The position numbers and the translations under genes were made by a program. From Brasenia schreberi (Eukaryota > Streptophyta > Magnoliopsida > Nymphaeales > Cabombaceae): 64,000 bases of DNA. The stretch spans positions 5,811,001 through 5,875,000 of the forward strand of contig JAYKKT010000064.1 in the NCBI GenBank assembly GCA_036023115.1. Reading direction: 5' to 3'. Positions 48,990 through 58,569 of this stretch are shown piece after piece (position 1 is the first letter of the stretch; each line of letters begins with the position of its first letter). The notes beneath the pieces were generated by a model, which had not been told where the DNA came from, made no database searches, and was given only the letters and a program-made list of their open reading frames with translations.

Positions 48990-50088
48990 CAGTGTTGTCC
49001 GACGCGTATCGTATCGCGTATCGCTGGGCTCCACGATACGGGCGTATCGTATCGTATCGTATCGTATCGTACTTTAATATTAAAAAACTATAAAAATTAT
49101 TTAAAAAATCAATAAAATTAGTAAAAATCCGAAAAAAATCAAGAAAATTCTGGAAAATTTTGAAAAAATCTGGTAATTGCTTTAAATTCATATAATGCAA
49201 AGTTTAGTACAAATTGAACATTTAATATTGAACAATTGCATCCAAAATTATATATTTTGAATCAAAAAATGAAATACATTTATATTTTACATATTGTAAA
49301 TTTGTATCAGGATCATTAACTAAATAATCTTCATCTTCTCCTTGATGATGTTGTTGTACTTCAAATTAATTCATGCAATGTCTTCTTCAGTTAGGACTTA
49401 GGAGTGCATTTTCTTTGTTATCTTCCATAATTCACTCATGTAATATATCAAAATTAACAAACTGCTATCTTTGTACATGTAGTCATATTTGCTAATTTTC
49501 ATATGTGAGCAAAACAAAGAGCTCCATTTCTTTGATTATTGAGTCTATGACACCTTAATGATGTTATATTATTACTTGATAATGTCCCCTTTTTCTCTTA
49601 TTGGAGACTAGCTTTTTAACTAATGCATGAGCTTCATTTCTCACTTCACAGACTGAGTTAAGCCTCACACACATTGATCATGTTCAACTCAATGGAAGTC
49701 ATGTAACGTGAACCTTAAAATAGTGAAGTTGTGAAATCCCTACTCAATGAACCGAGAGAATTAAATGTTTTTAATTGTTTACGATCTTATGAAATTAGAA
49801 ACTGTTAGCAAAAATATACCTAAAAGTTGTAACAGAAAGGGAAATGATTTTGTCATAATTTTTTTTTATACATTATTTTTATTAAATAAATGAAATTATA
49901 AACCCAAATTATAAGCATATTGGAGGATGCCTTTAAGGGAAGTGAAGAGAGGGAAAGAGAGGGCAGAAACATGCAAAAAAAATTTGAAAAAAAAAATTTT
50001 TGAAAAAAAAAAATTTTGGGCGTATCACCCGTATCGTATCGTGGCTTCCCACGATACGATACGATACGGTGCGATACGGATAACACTG
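48990..50088 (-). mobile_element. Deletion derivative of the hAT family at 18716-21723
   Basis: The 1099-bp element has ends CAGTGTTGTCCG and CGGATAACACTG and is flanked by a perfect 8-bp duplication CTCTCTGC at 48982-48989 and 50089-50096. It is inside the LINE at 45279-50336. Its left 400 bp are the reverse complement of the 3' part of the larger hAT, including the tail of the transposase reading frame (TAATTGCTTTAAATTCATATAATGC region). The transposase body is deleted. Both ends carry GTATC/GATAC arrays and a hairpin. Relative to its host LINE it has the same orientation as the larger hAT. Confidence 0.92.
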
Positions 50089-50351
50089 CTCTCTGCAATT
50101 GATTCACTACATCCAGGCGAAAATGTAGTGACCCTTGCTTACTTATCATTGCATTCGGGCTCTGCAATGCGTCGCTAGGTGGGGACGCCCCAAAACAATG
50201 CTCATAATTTGTGTAATCCATGGTATAAAAATCTAATAAAGTTTTACACTGACTGTCGGAAGCCTAGCACAACCCTTCTCCTTTATCCGGACTTGGGACC
50301 GGCAATGCAAGGGTGATCCCTTACATGGGCGGAGTTTGGTGATAGTAGAAA

Positions 50352-51700
50352 TAAGAAATAAATCAAAATGAGCAAACTTTTTTCCACTTCTAAAACAAAG
50401 TTATCTAATAACCAGTCATGTAACTAAAGCCAACAACCTAATCACTTGATGAGGACGTTGATTTTGTTCATTATTCTTCAAGTTTATCCTTTTCTTTTAC
50501 ATCATATTGAGTGTGTGCACCCATGCTTATGCACTTTCATGACACATATGCACATAGGAGAGAGAAAGGGAGCATAGTATTACTACAAGTGTGGCCCTAA
50601 TTTTCATTAAGGGTCTTTCCTCGATAAATTGTCCCAATCTCCAACAGTTTAATGGAACACCAATTTAGATGTTACACACTGTGATAGTGAACCATATTAA
50701 CTGTCCAAAACCAAAGCATCTACATCTCAAAGTCTTTCGCTAATCTAAATATGATTGATCCTGTTTCTCCTCAACCAATCACAACAGTGTGATCCCTCCC
50801 ACACTCCATGATTAAACATATTTTCCACACTTTACCCACACAAGTACCACAAACCCAGCTGCAAACAGCCAATAACAAGAATCAAGGCTCGAGAGCAATC
50901 AAAACCCAACACCCCTATGCATTAACATCCCTAAACGAGCAAAATGAAGCAGCGCACCCAGACAGAGAAAGCAAAGTAGCTCAATCTTCTGTACAGATTG
51001 TGGAATCAAAACAAGTAACTCCCATTTTATAGGCTTCTTTCACCCAATAATAGGGAGAATCTGGTGAAACAAAAAGGGGGCACAATCAAGAAAGATAGAA
51101 GCAACCACTGAGGCGTCTATCACGTCTGACTCGCAAAATAATCCCCAAAAGTAGAAGCTATAAAGATGGAAACCAAAGAAAAATAAATAAAAGAGTATAA
51201 ATCTGTTGATTACATGTAAAAAGATGGATAATCACCACCGGTGTTTTAAAGCAGTAGTTTAAAATGGAGTGCAAGTTGTGGACAACACACAAAGGCATTC
51301 AATGTAAAACCACTTACATAGCCAGAAAAAAAGGATCACATACAAGCTCCAGAAAGAAGTACTCATGTAAAACAAAACATTCAAACACTGGAGAAAATTA
51401 ACTTGTGTGAACAAAGAAGGCATATTTTTTCAAATTGATGATGGATATGCATATGAAACAACATATGCAACCAAACGTTCAAAGTTTAGTGGCAGAACCA
51501 TTGTCATGGTAACACAGGTGCAATGGTAAAGAGAGTTTAGGCAGTGCACTCATTTGATGAGAACTCCAACTTTTTCAGATAAGCTAGGCTCATATGGCAA
51601 GCCAACAAGATCGTTTCTCCCCATAGCCACCATATGATCCTTTTTCCGTGCATTATTCTCAAGTAATCACTGTCACTTCCTTCGCCTCATGAATTAGAGA
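50352..51700. other. Spacer between LINE and F-box pseudogene
   Basis: AT-rich sequence with only short frames. No domain, repeat boundary or RNA gene is recognised. Confidence 0.5.
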
Positions 51701-53003
51701 CTACCATCCCCTATGGGTGCTAAAGCACGTGAGATCATTCTGTCGCTGGCATTGAAGCAATACATAATACGAAGAGATAAACTTAGTGAATTCATCATTG
51801 GGCATCTCTTCAACCCTCACCCACTTCAAATCTTCCCACTTAAGCTCCCAACTGCATATGCTTCTTATAAAGTAATCCACAACAATCTTGCCAGTCAAGA
51901 AAATCTTATCACCACACATCACCAATGAAGGGCTTTGCAAATCCCCTGACCACATACAGACATTAAGATCGGTCCACTGCCTTTCCTCCAGATAACAACT
52001 AAGCCACATTCACCGGAGTAGCTAACAACGACAACAACTAAGCCTTTTCAGATACTAGATGGAGTCGCCTACAACTACATGGATTCTTTGTTTCCATAGA
52101 ACTTGATCACGTATCATGCTAACCGTTAACTCAACATAAGCTAAGTCATGTTTTATTGTTTCATTCCAATACTTATGTGGTCTTCCTATTCCTTTTTAAC
52201 ATTTTCAACCTCTAGTTTCACATACTTTCTTACCGGAGCTTCATTTGGTCATCTTTCTACGTGTTCAAAGTTCAAACCATCTTAAATGATTTTTTCTCAT
52301 TTTATCATCTATTGATGTCACTCTCAATTTGTTTCTAATAACCTCATAACCTCATTACTTCCTTGTGTGACCACTCATCCATCTCAGCATCTTTACCAGA
52401 GTAGCTAAACAGTTAAAAAATCTATTCAGCCAAATCGTGTGGGCTTCATACCATACTTGCAAGGATGCCAGCTTGAGAGGCCATTGTGATCCCAGACCTC
52501 GACTCTAGAATCATAAACCTCAATGATACTCTCATTGGAAGTTGGTTTGACAGTCACCGTCACCAGAACACCATAGGGATTGCTCCCTCTGTCTGCAACC
52601 ATCCTCGCCATAACAATGAAACTATCTCGGGAAGAACCCTACCGGTCCCAGTGACAGGATTAAACACAATCAAGGTGGGGTAGTCAAACTCCATTTCTAA
52701 AGCAAAGAAGCCCGTCGGAGGAGGCGAGCAGGAGGACACGGCTGGGATCGATTGAACAATTGCCCATAGATCAGAAGGTTGTTCCACCGTCTTGTCTTCA
52801 AGGAATAGGCCACGACCAAATGGGAATTCTATAGATGAGTAAGAAGAAATCTCTCGGCGATACTCTCCCCCACGACTCCAATAACGACCTAGAGTTCAGA
52901 ATGGAGTTCCAGGATCTGAGGACGCATCCACACCGGAGCACGGAAGCGCTGGACAAATAGGATAAAATTCTCTCGGATAGTTCTTCAGGAAGCCTACACC
53001 GAG
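51701..53003 (-). pseudogene. F-box (kelch-type) protein gene, disrupted by frameshifts and a LINE
   Basis: Read minus, an F-box domain appears at about 52990-52875: LPEELSERILSYLSSASVLR followed by SWNSILNSRSLLESWGR. A shift of frame then leads to SSIEFPFGRGLFLEDKTVEQ and PPPTGFFALEMEFDYPTLIV, then FNPVTGTGRVLPE (to about 52630). Another shift gives MVADRGSNPYGVLVTVTV and IIEVYDSRVEVWDHNG (to 52426). The C-terminal part (GDKIFLTGKIVVDYF; VRVEEMPNDEF) lies beyond a LINE at 52026-52394. The layout fits plant F-box/kelch-like substrate adaptors of SCF ubiquitin ligases. There are at least two frameshifts, an upstream in-frame stop before the F-box, and the insertion, so it is a pseudogene. Confidence 0.8.
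52026..52394 (-). mobile_element. 5'-truncated RTE LINE inside the F-box pseudogene
   Basis: Contains only the last ~370 bp of the LINE, reading minus from MLRWMSGHTRK codons to the GGCTTAGTTGTTGTC end. It is flanked by ACCGGAGTAGCTAA (52012-52025) and ACCAGAGTAGCTAA (52395-52408), a 14-bp target duplication with one mismatch. Confidence 0.88.
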
Positions 53004-53199
53004 CTCTCCTCTACACCATCTTTCTTGCCTTCAAACTGACCTAAATTCACCTAAAATTTGCCCCAACTTGACAAAGCAGCAACCCCAAATTCCCTAAATT
53101 ATGATCCCAAAATCTATAAGAAAAAAACTCAAATTTCCAGATGAATAATGAATCATACTATGAAATTATAACCTGAATTGGACGGAATTAGGACGAATT

Positions 53200-53520
53200 G
53201 GACGTGTAATTCAATGGAGATTGAACAGTAAGAAGGGACGAAGATGAAGAGATCACCTTTTTCACCTACCAGATTGGATGAATTTGTTCGAATCGGATCT
53301 TGCTTTCTCGACTCCGCTTCTAGGGTTCGCGTCGATGGGCGAGAGGATAAACGCCGGAATCGCCGTAAACGAGCTCGTCGAAGTGAACGCTTCCGTTTGC
53401 TTGCAGCGGATGTGGTGTTTAGATCCGATCTAAACATAACGATGATGCTGAGAGTGCGAGAGTTAGACATACTTCGGGTTTGGATCGGACGTAGAAATTA
53501 CTGAATCCGATAACGTATTG
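53200..53520. promoter_or_regulatory. GC-richer leader or promoter-like segment
   Basis: This segment stands out from the AT-rich surroundings. On the plus strand it has TTCTAGGGTTCGCGTCG ahead of an ATG opening a short frame (MGERINAGIAVNELVEV, about 32 codons). On the minus strand it has a good 5' splice site, ATCTG|GTAGGTG, near 53266. It could be the first, noncoding exon of the F-box gene or of MED13. This is inference; no conserved protein is encoded. Confidence 0.3.
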
Positions 53521-53717
53521 GTCCTATGCCTATTTGAACCCCGCCCCCAAATTCGTACCAGACCCAAACTGTCTCTGGAACCAGGGGAACCAGAACCTAA
53601 CCGGAGAGGTCCGTGGTCCAGTGAAGGTTCCACCACAGAAAAAAACACAAACTGGAACTGAAACAGGTAACGGGAACCAAATTGAGAACCTCATGGAGCT
53701 GGACTTTAACCGGGATA

Positions 53718-53757
53718 AACTAAACCCTTACCAAAGGAGAGTGGTAAGGGTTTAGTT
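53718..53757. repeat. Perfect 15-bp inverted repeat with 10-nt loop
   Basis: AACTAAACCCTTACC at 53718-53732 is exactly mirrored by GGTAAGGGTTTAGTT at 53743-53757. It could form a hairpin or be the end of a small element. It lies about 200 bp from the leader-like segment at 53.5 kb, inside GAACC-rich sequence. Confidence 0.75.
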
Positions 53758-53759
53758 AT

Positions 53760-55288
53760 TCCAGATTTCAATGGAGCAGGAACTGGCAGTTCCAAACATC
53801 AATATCAGCCACGTCAATGTGATATAATGGGTTTGCGGTTGGATGCAGATTTAGGTAGTGATTATATACAGAGGAAGATAGATAATGTACACATACTTGT
53901 CTTCTTTAAATAAAATATACTTAAAAAATACAATTGTGCATAGCCTATACTAAATACTAGGGGTATCCATGGAAACCCACTATTTATTTCACAGTACAAC
54001 CAAAAAGTCCATCTTGCTCTCACATCTCTATGGGAGCTTATCTTCACAAACCAACCTAAAGAACTTCTTCACAATCACTTTTACTACAAAAATTTCAATT
54101 ATCTGATCTCAGAACAAACATATAAACTTTTCTTTTCTCTTTTTCTCTCTCTTTCTCCGGTTACTTCTCTCCACAGGTATTAAGCGAAGCAGAGTCAAAC
54201 AAATTGAAATTACCCCTTAATTAGGTTCCTCAATGAATCAAAGATTGGCTTTAGCGGGTTCACGAGTTTATAGGATGAGAGGAACTTATTGTCCCCATCC
54301 CTGTCATGATCTCCATGAAGATTTTTCTAACTCTCTCATCCCGTTCCCGACCTCCAAATGTACCCCAAATCATCTCCGGGGCGAGGGATCCTAGCCGATG
54401 AACATCCCTACCAAATACATTATAATCAAACCTGGAAGGTGTTTAACCCTAGCTTGCCAACTTTAATTTTAATATTTTCTGTTTGGATTTCAGTCCCCAA
54501 AATTGGTATTAGAACGGGTAAATGATTCAAAACGCTCCTGGTTTAGCTTGATTTGGCTCATGATGTGCTCGTTCGGTTTGTGATTCAAAAAGCCCAAAAA
54601 TGAGCTGGTTCATGAGCTGAACCTGAACAATGTGTCTTAGTCTGGCTTAGCTTGCAAAAGCTAGCGTAGATAGAATTTGGAAAACAATTTAGAAAGCCAT
54701 GTTATTTCGGGTAATCGGATGAATATAACGTAACTAAATTGTTATATCTTTCAAAATTACAATAAAACTATTATAACAAATAAATTTTACCTTAACAATT
54801 AATTTCAACAAAGAAGTTCTTATTGTGATTTTTATGTAAAAAGGTACATTTTAACTTTAACGAGGAACTCATGTTGAAGCTTGTACATGGACTTCCCCTT
54901 GCAATGATAAAGTATTTAACTTCTAATAATTTTCAACAATGTCCCTGTTATATAATTATCAAAATTTTAACGTAGGAATATATCATGTCAATTGTGTTAG
55001 TATATGTGCAACCCATTGCCTCTTTTATAATAACAACGTAGTCATGTAACACTACATACATTACAAGATAGCATTCGTTTTTTTTTTTTGGCTCGGGTCT
55101 ATCTTGAAGGAGTTGACCCAACCCCAGACCAGTTGAAGTCGGGTCTTAGTCGACCCAGCTACAACCCCATATTTACAATGTGTATTATATATTGTGCTTC
55201 TTTCTTGCACACTTTCATGGTACGCATTCATGCATCCCCTTCACTTTCCAAGGTTAGGTGCATAACATGAGAATCATTTTCATATCCA
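53760..55288. other. Spacer
   Basis: AT-rich, with CT-rich runs near 54130-54170. No coding exon or element boundary recognised. Confidence 0.45.
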
Positions 55289-55299
55289 CGAATACCATT

Positions 55300-55421
55300 T
55301 TTTTTTGTTACAAGAAGAGGCAGAAGCTTGACACACACGTGCACCTTTTGGGAGTCGAACTCTCCATCGGGAACAATGACACTAGAGCGTCATGCCATTG
55401 AACTAATGTTCTTGGTGCTCT
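55300..55421 (-). mobile_element. tRNA-derived SINE
   Basis: Minus strand: a tRNA-like head (TTAGTTCAATGGCATGACGC as box A, GAGTTCGACTCCC as box B), a short body (AAGGTGCACGTGTGTGTC) and a 3' end CTTGTAAC followed by a run of A. Plant tRNA SINEs commonly end TTGTAA plus A or T runs. Flanks CGAATACCATT (55289-55299) and CGAACACCATT (55422-55432) differ by one base and look like the target duplication. Confidence 0.65.
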
Positions 55422-55870
55422 CGAACACCATTATAAATTTCAAAAGATACTCATGCTCTCAAAAGGTAAAAAATAGGTGTAGATGCCTGCACACGTGTAC
55501 ACGAACTGGTTACTACATATCTAATCGGCCATGTCTAAATACATTAATATGATTGTTGCATGTTCTTTATTCCATAATTCAGTATATTCAAATGAATTGT
55601 GTGTGAGTTCTTAAATCTTTGCCTCATCTATTTATGCTATTGCTTTGGGGTTTCATTGATGATATGTGTGGTTGTAGACATGTTCAGTTCTGGTTGCTCG
55701 AAACATCAAACTTGAGCCAAAAGGCTCTGAAGAAGATTCCGGTGTTGGAACTGTCAGTTTTAAGAAATTTTAAGACAGCCCTAAATCTGGTTTCAATGAC
55801 TATTTTTGAAGTGTTTTTCTCAGGAGCGACGGTCAGGCAGGCAGCTTGTCAACCATGTATGAGTTCATAT

Positions 55871-55964
55871 TTTTTTAATTCAAGGACAATGTGTTATATG
55901 GGAGTCAAATTCCCTACCAGTTACACGGTGGGGAGCGCCCTGCCGTCGAGCTACCGTGATAAGG
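55871..55964 (-). mobile_element. Second SINE-like piece
   Basis: Minus strand: GGTAGCTCGACGGCAGGGCG (box-A-like), GGGAATTTGACTCCC (box-B-like with changes), then a short A-rich end (TTGAATTAAAAAAA). CATAT repeats flank it, too short to prove a duplication. It resembles the SINE 500 bp away in the box B region. Confidence 0.42.
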
Positions 55965-55974
55965 CATATTGAAA

Positions 55975-56998
55975 AACATATTTAAACCATAGTGGAGGTT
56001 TAGAATCATCGGTTCATAATAAAAGTGTTCTAGGTGGTTTAGAATAGTCGGTTTTGGTTCTGGTTTCAGCTTGGTTCGGTTCTCGGAGATCATGAACTAT
56101 AATTGAACCATGAGGTCTTCGTTCCGATTCGACCATGTGCTAAGGGTGGTTCGATTTCAATTTGAACAGGTGAGCCGGTTCCAAACCGGCCATGTCGTGC
56201 CCCTGCACAATCTGATAGATTAAAAGCTTCAACTTTCCATGATTGATAGAGGCTTTGTTAATTGTCATTTGTGGACAATGACTGGCGGCGGTACAACATA
56301 GGACATGCATAACAAGGAACTTTCCGCAAGCCAACTTGATGGGAAATGAAGGCGGCTTGGTAAAATATCTGTGACCTGCAGGTATTCGCCATCGACCCAC
56401 AAACAAAATCTTAGGTACTCAATACAATAATAAAGATCTGCCGATTGCTTGTCTTGACTTTAGAGGTCAACTTTTTTTACTCCTCCCTCTCTCTCTCTAT
56501 ATATATAGAGAGAGAAGTTAATATATAGGTATACTCATTTATGCTTGAAACCACTTAAAGATTTTTACCGTTCAATAATGTTGATAACAGTGGAAATTTG
56601 AATTAAAAAGTTAAAAGTATGGTTATACTTTTCCTACTTCGAAATAAATGTTCACCTGTATCAAATGTTTTTTAAATTCAAATTTTCATCATTAAACATC
56701 GTGATTAAATGATGAATGTGATTTCAAGCATAGAGAGAGAGAGAGAGAGAGAATAAGTTGCGGCTACAAACTTTGTGTGTGAGGATGTCATAAATATTGC
56801 ATGATATGCGATGGACATGATCCAGGTACAATGCCATTTTGACCTATTTATGACTGGGTACAATGTAATTGAATTTTGTATTTTTTGGCTTTTTAATCCT
56901 TGGATAAAAGTTTCTTTATTGAATGTAGAAAGCCATATCGTACTATATGATATCACATGATATACATACATCCAACCATACATACATATGTACAAACA

Positions 56999-57044
<46 letters not shown>

Positions 57045-58440
57045 GTGGTCCAACTCTCTCTCTAGAGAGTTGAAAAGAGTATTCCCTGGTCAAGCAACCT
57101 TGTCGTTAACTTAAAATACATAAAAGATTGCCCGATGAGGAAACCTCCATTATTCTTCTTTAATTAATGAAGCCGTTGTTAATTGATAAAGTCCTTTGTC
57201 ATGCTTCAAGCATGAGTGCACCAAAAACAACAGCAATAACATCATAACAACTACTTTCCATGGAATAAAACATCTGCATTATTTCTTATATATCATTCAT
57301 GTTGCATTTAACCTTTAAGTTGCTTTATAGATGAGCGAAAGGTGGAGGGCCGCCGGTTTTTTGGCGGATCTACATTGAACCCACCCGAAAATTCCAAAAC
57401 CAACTTAAAGTATATAGCCCATGATGGAATCCATGGGCTATAATACATTGTTCCCCCACCTGAAGCAATTCAAGGGGCTATTCACCTCACCCCAAAAGAG
57501 TTTCTAGATCCACCACTGGTTATTCTACATTGATTGCACGAGACTGGATGATTGCAAAGACTGGGTTTGTCCAAAACAAGCCTCTTTAATTAATTATATA
57601 ATGACAATAAAACAATATATTTAAAATAGTATTCTATTTGTTTGGAAAGGATGAACCTACCTAGAAACTGGGTCTTAATTGTTAGGCCCCTCTCCACGTA
57701 AATAAGTTGCAGGCCTCATATTTTTATTTATTTAATAATTAATTTAAATTGTTTTAATATACCTAATGGAACTGCATATCATAATTGAGTTACAACATTA
57801 GATGTATGATAATAAGCCAATGAGTCCCATATTCAATAACTTGTTACATATAATTAATTTAAATTGTTTTAATATACCTAATGTTTTAATATACCTAGAC
57901 TTATGAAACTGAAATTATAGATTTAGTTTCCAACGTAATTAAACAAGTATTTTAATTGCAATAAATAGCAAAGTGTACCATGTTTAACCCATGAATCCCA
58001 CCACATGGTGTAAGCTTTAAGTTTAATTTGGACTCACTCCGTCTCACCTCAATGTAGGTGCACCACTGTCTAAGTAACGTGAGTTGGCCGGGCTTGCAGA
58101 ACTAGTTTTAGAAATATGTTCAATAGTAACTAACGTATATGCATGAAAACCTACATAATAATTACTTATCACTTAAAGGGGTGTTTGATTACGAGGCCGG
58201 GTTTGCACAACTACTATTGCAGGCCCAGCTCCAGTGGCCCACCTTGGCCTTGTAATTAAGTAAAAATAAGTCCTCTTTTTACTGCACACCAAAGTCCATC
58301 GACCCAGCATACACAACACATATATGTTATATGTTATATGTTGTAATGCATGTGGAGAGAGAGGGCCTTTTATTTGGATAATCATAGTGGATCAATGTAC
58401 CAATAATTTAATGCAGAGGAAAACCATGTTTCACAAACCA
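55975..58440. other. Spacer with microsatellites
   Basis: Contains GGTTC-rich sequence at 56030-56200 ending CCGGTTCCAAACCGGCCATGTC, a CT/TA/GA palindromic run at about 56488-56515, a GA run at about 56731-56752, and a TA run at about 57000-57043. A ~30-bp segment AATTAATTTAAATTGTTTTAATATACC is repeated at about 57739 and 57854. No gene recognised. Confidence 0.5.
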
Positions 58441-58445
58441 TCCCG

Positions 58446-58452
58446 TATATAA
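58446..58452 (+). promoter_or_regulatory. Candidate TATA box of the NSP2-like gene
   Basis: TATATAA lies 118 bp upstream of the ATG at 58570, a usual plant distance allowing a leader of about 90 bases. Confidence 0.5.
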
Positions 58453-58569
58453 TCTCCATCAGATATCTCCCCTCCCGTATACTTTTAGCTCTATCCATTC
58501 TTCTTTCTCAATACCAACAGCCCCTCTACTTCATCCGCATGCTACAACAGCCAAACCATCTCTGCAAAC

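Larger units (their letters stand above)
45279..50336 (-). mobile_element. Near full-length RTE-type LINE with two nested DNA transposons
   Basis: The element is bounded by a perfect 15-bp repeat TGGTGATAGTAGAAA at 45264-45278 and 50337-50351. Removing the nested inserts and their duplications leaves roughly 3.25 kb, a usual size for RTE LINEs. Reading minus: the ORF start MDYTNYEHCFG is at 50221; the APE-type endonuclease begins IRIGSWNIGTLSGK near 48835; RT blocks are [11 protein letters not shown] (about 46340), PYLFIMVMDELTKH and LFADDIVL (about 46085); the C-terminal MLRWMSGHTRKDRIHNEVIR is near 45630. The 3' end is CCGACCCCGTCTAGTATG to GGCTTAGTTGTTGTTG. Frameshifts are scattered, so it is no longer active. 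Confidence 0.93.

Noticed and set aside
53308..53430. Short plus-strand frame after TTCTAGGGTTCGCGTCG (MGERINAGIAVNELVEV)
   Set aside because: Only about 32 codons with no homologue recognised; it may be leader sequence and is not called as a gene.
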